A stretch of 64,000 nt of DNA, taken from JBGOTP01 sp963717075. GTDB lineage: Bacteria > Acidobacteriota > Vicinamibacteria > Vicinamibacterales > CAVVIG01. Both the position numbers and the translations under genes were made by a program. The DNA lies in the NCBI GenBank assembly GCA_963717075.1, contig CAVQVI010000007.1, positions 806,001 to 870,000 of the forward strand. The letters run 5' to 3'. The first letter of the stretch is position 1. Each line of letters begins with the position of its first letter. The notes beneath the pieces are model-generated. The model searched no databases, was not told the origin of the DNA, and saw only the letters and a list, made by a program, of their open reading frames with translations. Shown here in pieces: positions 54,131 through 63,473 of this stretch.

Positions 54131-55157
54131 TCATTGCCCCATCGTCGTGCCGGCGGACCGCAGCTCCGTCGTCGCCCGCACGACCCGAGCGGCCATCGCC
54201 TTCTCGGCGAGGGTCATGTAGGAGCGCGGATCGTAGGCCTTCTTGTTGCCGACTTCTCCGTCCACCCGGAGAACGCCGTCGTAGTTCTTGAAGCAATGGT
54301 CTGCGATGGCGCGCGTGAACGCGTACTGCATGTCGGTGTCGATGTTCATCTTCACCACGCCGTAGTCCAACGCCTCGTGGATGTCGCGCGAGCTCCGATC
54401 CCGATCCACCGTGGAAGACCAGGTAGAACCGCGCCGCTTCGCCGAACGCGGCGACGACGGCATCCTGGCAGTCCTTCAGGATGGACGGTTTCAGCTTGAC
54501 CTGGCCCGGTTTGTACACACCGTGCACGTTGCCGAACGTCGCCGCGAGCAGGTAGCGCGCGCCCGACACCGCGTTCAGCCGCCGTGCGACCTCCAAGGTG
54601 TCCTCGGGCGTCGTGTAGAGCTTCGCGGCGGCGCTCGCCCTGACGCCGTCCTCCTCGCCTCCGACCACTCCAGCTTCGATCTCGAGGATCAGGTCGCTCT
54701 TCTTGAACCGTTCGAGCAGCTTCACGGCGATGTCGAGGTTCTCTTTGAGCGGCAGCGCGCTGCCGTCGAACATGTGGCTGCTGAACAGATTCGGTTTGCC
54801 CGCCGCCCGCCGCCGCTCGGTCTCCTCGACGAGCGGCATCACGAAGGTGTCCAGCTTGTCCGCCTGGCAATGGTCCGTGTGGAGCGCCACGTAGATCGGA
54901 TATCGCGCCGCCGCGCGGTGGACGTGTTCGGCAATCGAGATGGCGCCGAGCGCCATGTTCTTCACCGCGGCGCCCGACGCGAACGCGCCGCCTCCGGTCG
55001 ATACCTGGATGATCCCGTCGCTCTTGCTGTCGGCCAGTCCTTTCAACACGGCGTTTGCCGTCGTGAGCGACGTCACGTTGACGGCTGGATAGGCGAACCT
55101 TCCCTTCCGCGCGCGATCGAGCATCTTGCAGTACTGCGTGTAGTCGGCAACCGGCAT
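54131..55157 (-). CDS. fba: Class II fructose-bisphosphate aldolase (one frameshift)
   Basis: Zinc aldolase of about 342 residues from ATG 55,157 with GGAG at good distance. Motifs: VALHTDHCQADKLDTF (zinc His), LILEIEAGVVGGEEDG, FGNVHGVYKPGQVKLKP and FHGGSGS, all typical of the yeast/E. coli FbaA type. The frame changes near 54,395 to SSRDIHEALDYGVVKMNIDT, then continues DMQYAFTRAIADHCF to the stop at 54,131. The active site residues are on both sides of the break, so a true break would kill the enzyme. Confidence 0.88.
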
Positions 55158-55173
55158 CGGGATCTCCTTCAGT

Positions 55174-55881
55174 TCACTTCGTTCGCGACGACTGCGATGA
55201 TGCGGGCAAGCCCGCGCCGCCTCTCCGGCGGCCGTCTTTCTCCCAGAGAAGAAACCCGCCGCGGAATGCGAAGGCGTTGTCTCCGGCCCGGCAGCCCGGC
55301 GGCAGCTTGTCCAGCTTGTCGACGTTGCCGCCGCCAATGACCACGTCGTCGAGTTCGAGAGCGGAGATGAATTTGGTGACGACCAGGTGGACGCACTCGC
55401 GCCACTTCTTGATACCGAGGCGCTTCAGTCCGTTGAGCCCGAGATAGGTTTCGTAGGTCCCGTCTTTGTAGGGGAGATGCCCGAGCTCCATGGGCATCGG
55501 GTTGCCGTCCACGATCAACGCTGACCCGAGTCCCGTTCCCAGCCCGAGAAACAACATCTTCCCGCTCCGGTAGCTTCCAACGGCCTGCATCGCGGCGTCG
55601 TTCATCACCTTGACGGGAACGCCGAACGCCTTGGCGAAATCGAAGTGAACCCACCCACGCCCGAGGTTGACCGGCTCGGAGACCGGCCGGTTGTCGCGCA
55701 CGCGCCCGGGATAGCCGATCGAGACCACGTCGTACTTCCAGTCCTCGGTCAGCTTCAGGACCGCCGACACCATCTGCCGGGGCGTCAGCGTCGGCCCGGA
55801 CGGAAACTTCCGCGGCTCGGTCTCGCCGGTGACAAGGCACTTGACGCTGTTCCCGCCGATGTCGATGACCAACACTTTCAT
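55174..55881 (-). CDS. ppgK: ROK-family polyphosphate glucokinase
   Basis: Sugar kinase of 235 residues from ATG 55,881: MKVLVIDIGGNSVKCLVTGE (phosphate 1 motif DIGG), GYPGRVRDNRPVSEPVNLGRG in two pieces, MNDAAMQAVGSYRSGKMLFL, GLGTGLGSALIVDGNPMPME. These match polyphosphate-using ROK glucokinases, which phosphorylate glucose at the expense of polyphosphate. It would feed free glucose from glycogen breakdown into glycolysis without ATP. Seventeen nt before fba on the same strand. Confidence 0.78.
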   Translation of the reverse strand: MKVLVIDIGGNSVKCLVTGETEPRKFPSGPTLTPRQMVSAVLKLTEDWKYDVVSIGYPGRVRDNRPVSEPVNLGRGWVHFDFAKAFGVPVKVMNDAAMQAVGSYRSGKMLFLGLGTGLGSALIVDGNPMPMELGHLPYKDGTYETYLGLNGLKRLGIKKWRECVHLVVTKFISALELDDVVIGGGNVDKLDKLPPGCRAGDNAFAFRGGFLLWEKDGRRRGGAGLPASSQSSRTK

Positions 55882-56163
55882 GACGACGGTCTGATGCTGT
55901 CTTGTCGGGGGCCCTCCGAAATACCAGAGGCAGGGCGTCGCACCAGGGCCCGAAAGCGTATCAGGTCCGCGCCCACCATGCTTCTTTTGCAAAGAACCTG
56001 CTGGATTTGGCGTCGATCTGACTGGTCGGCACCCACGAAAAGTGGTACTGCCCTTGCGGTCATCGACTGGCGCCCGAACTGTCGCCACGCGCAACAGGCC
56101 CGGGAAGCCAGTGACCCTGGGCGATTCCTCAGCCGGAACAATCCAGGCAGCAGGAGACATTCG
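55882..56163 (+). other. Divergent control region between ppgK and pckA
   Basis: About 280 nt. Holds the sigma-54-type site at 56,043 for pckA and an AGGAG ribosome site before ATG 56,164. No ORF is credible. Confidence 0.45.
56043..56057 (+). promoter_or_regulatory. Putative sigma-54 promoter of the pckA operon
   Basis: TGGTACTGCCCTTGC: TGG-N-AC box and full TTGC with exact GG/GC spacing, one of the closest RpoN matches in the window. The start site would be near 56,069, leaving a leader of about 95 nt. Confidence 0.55.
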
Positions 56164-57744
56164 ATGAGCACGTTCAATCTTGAACAGCACCAACTGACCG
56201 TTGGGGAAATTCACCACAATCTTCCGGCCAGCTCACTCTACGAGCACGCCATTCGCTACGAGAAGGACGCAAGCATTGCCGAAAACGGAGCGCTGGTTGC
56301 CTATTCCGGCGTGAAGACTGGCCGTTCCCCCAAGGACAAGCGGGTTGTCAAGCACCCGGATTCTGAAAAGAACGTGTGGTGGGGGCCGGTCAACATCCCC
56401 TGCGACGCCCAGACGTTCGCCATCAATCGCCAGCGCGCGATCGACTATCTGAACACACGCGACCGGCTCTACTGCTTCGACGGCTTCGCGGGCTGGGACC
56501 CGAAGTACCGCATCAAGATCCGCGTCATCTGCTCGCGTCCGTACCACGCGCTCTTCATGCACACCATGCTCATCCGGCCGACACCGCAGGAACTGGCGAG
56601 CTTCGGCAAACCCGACGTCACGATCTACAACGCGGGCGCCTTTCCCGCCAACCGCCTCACCGCCGGCATGGGCTCGACGACGAGCGTGGTTCTCAGCCTC
56701 GAAGATCGCGAGATGGTCATCCTCGGCACCGAGTACGCCGGGGAGATGAAGAAGGGCGTCTTCACGGTCGCGAACTATTTCGCACCCAAGCGGGGCATTC
56801 TCTCGATGCACTGCTCGGCGACGGCGGACAAGCAGACCGGCCGCTCGTCGCTGCTCTTCGGTTTGAGCGGCACTGGCAAGACGACGCTTTCGGCCGATCC
56901 CAAGCGTCACCTCATCGGCGACGACGAGCACTGCTGGAGCGACGACGGCATCTTCAACATCGAAGGCGGGTGTTACGCGAAGGCGATCAACCTGACGCCG
57001 GAGAACGAGCCGGACATCTTCCAGGCGTTGCGCTTCGGCGCCGTGCTCGAGAACGTCGTGCTCGAGGAGGACCGCACCGTCGACTTCACCGACACCGGCA
57101 TCACGGAGAACACGCGCGGCGCCTATCCGATCGAATTCATCGGCAGCGCGAAGATCCCGTGCGTCGCCGGCCATCCGAGCGACGTCATCTTCCTGACGTG
57201 CGACGCGTTCGGCGTGCTGCCACCGGTCAGCGCCCTGTCGCCCGCGCACGCGATGTATCACTTCATCAGCGGTTACACCGCCAAGGTGGCCGGCACGGAA
57301 ATGGGCGTCACCGAACCGCAGGCGACGTTCTCACCCTGCTTCGGCGGACCGTTCCTCGTGTGGCATCCGAACAAGTACGCCGAGCTGCTGGCGGCGAAGA
57401 TGAAGCAGCATGGCGCGCGCGTCTGGCTGGTGAACACTGGCTGGGGCGGCGGCACCTACGGCACGGGCAAGCGCATCAGCCTCAAGCACACCCGCGCCAT
57501 TATCGACGCGATCCACGATGGCGCTCTCGCGAAAGCCAAGACCGAGCGCGATCCGATCTTTGGCTTCGACGTGCCAACCGAGTGTCCCGGCGTGCCTCGG
57601 GAGATCCTCAGGCCGCGCAGCGTGTGGGCCGACGCCTCCGCCTACGACACGACCGCGAAGAAGCTCGCCGATCTGTTCCGCGAGAACTTCAAGAAGTACG
57701 AGTCTGGCGTCAGCGCGGAGATCAAGGCCGCAGGTCCGGCATGA
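56164..57744 (+). CDS. pckA: Phosphoenolpyruvate carboxykinase (ATP)
   Basis: Gluconeogenic enzyme of 526 residues that converts oxaloacetate and ATP to phosphoenolpyruvate. P-loop GLSGTGKTTLSADP, metal/substrate blocks RSPKDKRVVKHP, GTEYAGEMKKGVFTVANYF and LIGDDEHCWSDDG, and the late NTGWGGGTYGTGKRI. ATG 56,164 is right for the family; the longer open frame upstream is not coding. Intact. Start of the rightward run pckA, glgP, gap, eno, gpmA, cax. Confidence 0.94.
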   Translation: MSTFNLEQHQLTVGEIHHNLPASSLYEHAIRYEKDASIAENGALVAYSGVKTGRSPKDKRVVKHPDSEKNVWWGPVNIPCDAQTFAINRQRAIDYLNTRDRLYCFDGFAGWDPKYRIKIRVICSRPYHALFMHTMLIRPTPQELASFGKPDVTIYNAGAFPANRLTAGMGSTTSVVLSLEDREMVILGTEYAGEMKKGVFTVANYFAPKRGILSMHCSATADKQTGRSSLLFGLSGTGKTTLSADPKRHLIGDDEHCWSDDGIFNIEGGCYAKAINLTPENEPDIFQALRFGAVLENVVLEEDRTVDFTDTGITENTRGAYPIEFIGSAKIPCVAGHPSDVIFLTCDAFGVLPPVSALSPAHAMYHFISGYTAKVAGTEMGVTEPQATFSPCFGGPFLVWHPNKYAELLAAKMKQHGARVWLVNTGWGGGTYGTGKRISLKHTRAIIDAIHDGALAKAKTERDPIFGFDVPTECPGVPREILRPRSVWADASAYDTTAKKLADLFRENFKKYESGVSAEIKAAGPA

Positions 57745-57825
57745 AGAGCAGCGGCGTCGGCCGTCGGCAGCAGCTCGCGCGCGACGCCGACGGGTTCCGG
57801 CACGTTCGATGAAAGGAACGACCCC

Positions 57826-60293
57826 ATGCCACGCCCCAATCCTTTCGATCGTCTCAACTGCGGCCCGGTGAAGTTCTCCGGCAACAGCGACGCGCTGTAC
57901 GAACGGCATCTGACCTTCGATCAGGTCGTCCCGGTCGCTGCCGCCACGCCGCGCGACCGGTTCGAAGCCATCGCGCGATCGGTCCGCGACCTGCTGTCGC
58001 AACGCTGGATCAAGACCGAGCAGACGTACCAGAAGCGGAATGCGAAACGGGTCTACTACCTGTCGCTCGAATTCCTGATGGGCCGCTCGCTGGCGAACAA
58101 CATCACCAACCTGTTGCTCGACCCGGTCTGGAGTCAGTTGTGCAAGAAGCACAAGATCGATCCGCTCGAGATCGTCGAGCAGGAGCCCGACGCCGGTCTC
58201 GGCAACGGCGGGCTCGGGCCGGCTGGCAGCCTGCTTTCTGGATTCGATGGCGACGCTCGGCATTCCGGGCATGGGTTCCGGCCTGCGCTACGAGTACGGC
58301 ATCTTCAAGCAGACCGTGCGCGACGGCTGGCAACACGAACAGCCGGATCACTGGCTCGCCCGGCCCGACCCGTGGGAAGTCCCGCGACCGGAGGAAGCCG
58401 TCGAGGTGCGGCTGGCCTGCTCGTTCGACATTCACGCGGGCGCGCTGCGGACCGTCCAGGGCCGGCCGTCGACGCTCATCGGGATTCCGTACGACCGCCC
58501 GGTGGTCGGGTACGGCGGAAGAACCATCAATACGCTGCGCCTGTGGTCCGCCGCCACGCCGGACTACTTCGACTTCCAGCAGTTCAGCGGCGGCGACTTC
58601 GTCGGCGCGCTGGCCGAGACGCTCACGGCCGAAACGCTGACGCGTGTGCTCTACCCGGACGACTCGACCACGGAAGGCAAGGGGCTGCGCTTCCTGCAGC
58701 AGTACTTCCTGGTGGCCTGCACGCTGGCCGACGCGATCCGCCGTTTCCGCGCTGCCGGCAACCACTGGTCCGCGCTGCCCGACAAGGTCGCGATGCAGCT
58801 CAACGACACGCACCCGACGCTCGCCGTCCCCGAGCTGATGCGGATCCTCCTCGACGAGGCGAAGCTCGGATGGGACCAGGCCTGGGATCTCACGCAGCGC
58901 ACGCTCGCCTACACGAACCACACGCTGCTGCCCGAAGCGCTGGAGAAGTGGCCGCTGCCGTGGTTCGAGATGATGCTGCCGCGGCAGCTCGAGATCATCT
59001 ACGAAATCAACCGCGGCTTCCTTGACGACGTGCGCACCCGTTTCCCCGGCGACGACGGACGGGTCGCGCGCGTGAGCCTCATCGAGGAGGGCGAGCCGAA
59101 GAAGATCCGCATGGCGCACCTCGCCATCGTCGGCTCGCACAGCACCAACGGCGTGGCGGCGATTCACTCGGAGCTGCTCAAGCGGACCGTCGTGCCCGAC
59201 TTCGCCGCGCTCTTCCCCGGCCGGTTCAACAACAAGACCAACGGCGTCACGCAGCGGCGCTTCCTCCTGCTCGCGAATCCGCCGCTCGCCACGGTGATCA
59301 CCGACGCCATCGGCGACGGCTGGATCGCCGATCTCGACCAGTTCCAGAAGCTCGAGCCGCTGGCCGGAGACAAGGCGTTCCGCGCCGCGATTCGCAAAGC
59401 CAAGCGCGAGGCCAAAGTGCGGTTCGCCGGCTGGCTCAAGTCCGCCACGGGACAGGTGGTCGACCCCGAGGCGATCTTCGATACGCAGATCAAGCGCATC
59501 CACGAGTACAAGCGGCAGCTCCTGAACGCGCTCCACATCGTCGTGCTCTACAACCGCCTGCGCGAGAACCCGACGCGCGACGTGCCGCCGCGCACGTTCT
59601 TCTTTTCCGGCAAGGCGGCGCCCGCGTACCACTTCGCCAAGCTGGTCATCAAGTTCATCAACAACCTCGGCGCGACCATCGACGGCGATCCGGCGATGAA
59701 AGGGCGCCTGAAGGTGGTCTTCGTGCCCGACTACAGCGTCTCCATCGCCGAGCGGCTGATTCCCGCGAGCGACGTGTCGGAGCAGATTTCGACGGCTGGG
59801 TACGAAGCGAGCGGCACCGGCAACATGAAGCTCATGATGAACGGCGCGCTCACCATCGGCACACGCGACGGCGCGACCATCGAGATGGCCGCCGCGGCGG
59901 GCGAGGAGAACTTCTTCCTCTTCGGCCTGAGCGCCGAAGAGGTCGCCAACAGCCGAGGCAGGTACAACCCGCAGTGGCACTACGACAACGATCCCGAGAC
60001 GCGCGCCGCACTCGACCTCATCGCCAGTAACCACTTCAGTCAGAACGAGCCTGGCGTGTTCGCGCCAATCCTCGACGTCCTGATTCGCAAGGGCGACTAC
60101 TACCTGCACCTCGCCGACCTCAAGAGCTACAGCGAGGCGCACGCGCGGCTGGGCGAACTGTATACGGACCAGGAGAATGTGGTCGCGCAAGGCGGTCCTC
60201 AACATCGCGGCGTCCAGGACATTTTCGAGCGACCGGACCATCGCGGAGTACGCGAGGGACATCTGGCACGCCGAACCGTGCCCGGTGGAATGA
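57826..60293 (+). CDS. glgP: Glycogen/maltodextrin phosphorylase (two frameshifts)
   Basis: GT35 enzyme of about 822 residues, the classical long type and distinct from the GAF-fused one. N-terminal frame: RVYYLSLEFLMGRSLANNIT, EQEPDAGLGNGGLG. At about 58,225 the frame moves (an extra base in GGCAGCCTGC) to FLDSMATLGIPGMGSGLRYE. PLP block GTGNMKLMMNGALTIGTRDG and FGLSAEEVANSRGRYNP follow. Near 60,180 a second shift gives WSRKAVLNIAASRTFSSDRT and IAEYARDIWHAEPCPVE, the canonical end, with TGA at 60,291. Confidence 0.9.
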
Positions 60294-60330
60294 AATCGAA
60301 CAATCGACGCGGAGATGAAGGAGAAATGTC

Positions 60331-61326
60331 ATGAGTAGAATCGCAATCCATGGGTTCGGTCGCATCGGCCGGTCTTTGATGAGGGTGGCACTCAAGGACG
60401 ACTTGTTCGTCCCTGTGTCCATCTCCGATATCAAGGACGTCCCGACCCTGGCCGCGCTCTTCGAGGTCGACTCCAACTACGGCCGCTGGACTGAGGAAGT
60501 CACGACGAAAGACAGCCGCTTCGTCATCGGCGGCCGCGAGATCCCCTACTTCGACTCGATGAAGGCCCTGCCCAACTGGAAGGCCCTCGGCGTCGACCTG
60601 GTGATCGACTGCACGGGCCGGGCCTCCACGCGTCCCGGCGCCCAGGCCCACCTCGATGCCGGCGCCAAGCGCGTGCTGGTGAGCGCGCCGAGCAAGACGC
60701 GAGAAGACTGTGACGCGGTGTTGCTGCCGGGCATCAACCTCGACACGTTCGACCCGGAGAAACACAAGATCGTCAGCATGGCGAGCTGCACGACCAACGC
60801 GCTGGCCCCGGTGGTCAAGGTCGTGATCGAGAACTTCGGCATCAAGTATGGCCTGTTCTCGACCGTCCATGCCTACACCAATACCCAGGCGCTGACCGAC
60901 CAGCCGATGAAGGATCGCCGCGATTCGTGGGCTGCAGCCGAGAACATCATCCCCTCGTCGTCCGGCGCAGCGCGCGCTCTCGCCTTCATCTGGAAGGGCC
61001 TCAACATCGCGGGCAAGGCCTACCGCGTCCCCACACGCACCGGCAGCATCGCCGAGCTGAACCTGCTCACCGAGCGTCCTGTGACCGTAGAGGAGGTCAA
61101 CGACGCATTCCGCAAGGCGGCCGGGGTTCCCCCTCTCAAGGGCGTGATGTCCGTCCTGGAAGACGAATGGGCGTCGTCTCGCATCGTCGGCGATCCGCAT
61201 TCGTCGATCGTCGATCTGCCGCTGACGGCTATCCAGGGCGAGTTGCTGTCGGTCGCCGCCTGGTATGACAACGAGATGGGCTACTCGACCCGCCTGGCCG
61301 AAATGGCGGCGCGTATCGCGGCCTGA
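60331..61326 (+). CDS. gap: Glyceraldehyde-3-phosphate dehydrogenase, type I
   Basis: Glycolytic/gluconeogenic dehydrogenase of 331 residues, intact. NAD-binding start IAIHGFGRIGRSLMRVAL, catalytic Cys in VSMASCTTNALAPVVKVV, the His-containing STVHAYTNTQ and the substrate loop IPSSSGAARAL. AAGGAGAA lies just before the ATG. Downstream of glgP by 37 nt and upstream of eno by about 50 nt. Confidence 0.95.
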   Translation: MSRIAIHGFGRIGRSLMRVALKDDLFVPVSISDIKDVPTLAALFEVDSNYGRWTEEVTTKDSRFVIGGREIPYFDSMKALPNWKALGVDLVIDCTGRASTRPGAQAHLDAGAKRVLVSAPSKTREDCDAVLLPGINLDTFDPEKHKIVSMASCTTNALAPVVKVVIENFGIKYGLFSTVHAYTNTQALTDQPMKDRRDSWAAAENIIPSSSGAARALAFIWKGLNIAGKAYRVPTRTGSIAELNLLTERPVTVEEVNDAFRKAAGVPPLKGVMSVLEDEWASSRIVGDPHSSIVDLPLTAIQGELLSVAAWYDNEMGYSTRLAEMAARIAA

Positions 61327-61376
61327 TCGACCATCTCGAAAGCGCAGGAAGTTCGGCCTGACCCTACGGAGGTGAC

Positions 61377-62668
61377 ATGGATTTGCGAATTGCAGCGATC
61401 GAAGGCAGCTGAGGTACTGGACTCGCGCGGGAGCCCGACGGTCGCGGTGGATGTCACGCTGGCTGATGGCACGATTGGCCAAGCCATGGTTCCTTCTGGC
61501 GCCTCCACAGGAGTCAACGAGGCAATCGAGTTGCGCGACGGCGACAAGAAGCGCTTCGGCGGCAAGGGTGTGCTCAAGGCCGTCGAGCACGTGAACACGG
61601 ACATTCGCGAGGCGTTGAAGGGCGTGGATGCGAGCGACCAGCGCGGGATCGACCTCGCGCTGATTGCGCTGGACGGCACTCCAAACAAGCGCAAGCTCGG
61701 CGCCAACGCCATCCTCGGGGTCTCGCTGGCGTGCGCCCGCGCGGCCGCAACGGCGCTTGGCGTGCCGCTCTACCGCTACCTGGGCGGCGTGGATGCCCAT
61801 GTTCTGCCGGTGCCGATGTTCAACATCATGAACGGCGGCAAGCACGCGGAGAATTCCACCGACATCCAGGAGTTCATGCTCGTGCCGGCCGGCATGCCGA
61901 CCTTTCACGAGGCTGTACGATGCGGAGCCGAGGTCTACGCCGCGCTCAAGTCCGTGCTCCACGACCAGAAGCGCCTCCACCAACGTCGGCGATGAAGGTG
62001 GCTTTGCGCCGTCACTGCCGTCGAACGCGGCCGCCGTCGAGGTGATCCTCGCGGCCATCGAGAAAGCCGGATACAAGGCGGGCCGAGACTGTTTCCTCGC
62101 CCTCGACCCGGCAGCCAGCTCGTTCTACCGTGACGGCCTCTATCACCTCGAACGCGACGGGCGAAGCCTGACCAGCGCACAGATGGTCGATTTCTGGGAG
62201 GATTGGGTCAACAAGTACCCGATCGTGAGCATCGAGGACGGGTTGGCGGAGGAGGACTGGGACGGCTGGCGCCTGCTGACGGAGCGACTCGGTAAGCGGG
62301 TGCAACTGGTCGGCGACGACCTGCTGGTGACCAACGTCACCTTCTTGCGGCGGGCGATTCGCGAGCGTAGCTGCAACAGCATCTTGATCAAGCTGAATCA
62401 GATCGGCACGATCACCGAGACGATCCAGGCCATCCAGGAAGCCCATCGCGCTGCCTGGACCGCGATCGTGTCGCACCGCTCAGGCGAAACAGAAGACACG
62501 ACCATTGCCGATTTGGTCGTCGCGATGGGCACCGGGCAGATCAAGACAGGCGCGCCTACTCGCAGCGAGCGGACGGCAAAATACAACCGCCTGATGAAGA
62601 TCGAGGCGGAACTGGGTGCGAAGGCGGTCTTCAAGGGTCTGGCCGCCTATCCATTGGCGTCGAAGTAG
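61377..62668 (+). CDS. eno: Enolase (two frameshifts)
   Basis: Interconverts 2-phosphoglycerate and phosphoenolpyruvate. ATG 61,377 follows a perfect GGAGGTGAC and reads MDLRIAAIEGS. Removing one T near 61,410 joins EVLDSRGSPTVAVDVTLADG, the true N-terminus, so the alternative GTG start at 61,372 (MTWICELQ) is an artefact. MVPSGASTGVNEAIELRDGD, FNIMNGGKHAENSTDIQEFM follow. A second shift near 61,975 gives ASTNVGDEGGFAPSLPSNA, then SIEDGLAEEDWDGW, LIKLNQIGT and SHRSGETEDTTIADLVV. All catalytic blocks are present. Confidence 0.92.
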
Positions 62669-62712
62669 GGGTGGAGGCGCTCGCGAGAGACGATAGCTGA
62701 GAGGAGAAACCC

Positions 62713-63459
62713 ATGCACAAAGTCGTGCTGCTTCGCCACGGCGAGAGCACCTGGAACATGGAAAATCGCTTCACCGGCTGGACGGACGTCGATCTGTCAG
62801 AGCGCGGCTTCGCCGAGGCACATCGTGCCGGGCATCTCCTGAAGGCGGAAGGCTACGTCTTTGACGTGGCCTTCACATCGGTGCTCAAGCGGGCTGTCCG
62901 CACCCTGTGGATCACGCTCGACGAGATGGACTTGATGTGGATCCCCATTCACCACTCGTGGCGCCTGAACGAGCGCCACTACGGGGCGCTGCAAGGGCTC
63001 AACAAGGCCGAGACCGCGGCGAAGTACGGGGACGCTCAGGTGAAGATCTGGCGCCGTAGCTACGACGTCCGCCCTCCGGCGCTGACCAAAGAGGACGCGC
63101 ATTGGCCCGGTCGCGACCCACGATACCGTCACCTCGAGCCACAGGATGTCCCGCTGACCGAGTGCTTGAAGGATACCGTGGCCCGCTTCCTGCCCTGTTG
63201 GCACAGTGCCATCGCTCCGGCGGTCCAGTCGGGCGAGCAGGTGATCATTGCGGCTCATGGCAACAGCCTGCGGGCGCTGGTCAAGTTCCTCGACAACATC
63301 TCGGACGACGATATCGTGGAACTCAACATTCCGACCGGCGTGCCGTTGGTCTACGAGCTTGACGAGAATCTCAAGCCCATCAAGCACTACTATCTCGGCA
63401 ACCCGGACGAAATCCGCAAGGCGCAGGAGGCAGTCGCCAAACAGGGGAAGGCGCAATAG
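62713..63459 (+). CDS. gpmA: 2,3-bisphosphoglycerate-dependent phosphoglycerate mutase
   Basis: Glycolytic mutase of 248 residues with the phospho-His motif LLRHGESTWNMENRFTGW at residues 6-23, the second catalytic block LNERHYGALQGLNKAETA and the late His in IIAAHGNSLRALVKFL. Intact frame; GAGGAG precedes the ATG. Position right after eno makes a continuous lower-glycolysis module (gap, eno, gpmA), lacking pgk, tpiA and pyk nearby. Confidence 0.95.
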   Translation: MHKVVLLRHGESTWNMENRFTGWTDVDLSERGFAEAHRAGHLLKAEGYVFDVAFTSVLKRAVRTLWITLDEMDLMWIPIHHSWRLNERHYGALQGLNKAETAAKYGDAQVKIWRRSYDVRPPALTKEDAHWPGRDPRYRHLEPQDVPLTECLKDTVARFLPCWHSAIAPAVQSGEQVIIAAHGNSLRALVKFLDNISDDDIVELNIPTGVPLVYELDENLKPIKHYYLGNPDEIRKAQEAVAKQGKAQ

Positions 63460-63473
63460 GCACCGCTGAACGC

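Noticed and set aside
61372..61995. Enolase starting at GTG 61,372 (MTWICELQ)
   Set aside because: The perfect ribosome site fits ATG 61,377 and the family N-terminus MDLRIAAIEG; the other frame is joined by a base error.
58103..62076. Very long minus-strand ORFs (719 and 625 aa) opposite glgP, gap and eno
   Set aside because: They are antisense shadows rich in Arg/His/Asp with no domain; the opposite strand encodes well-known glycolytic enzymes.
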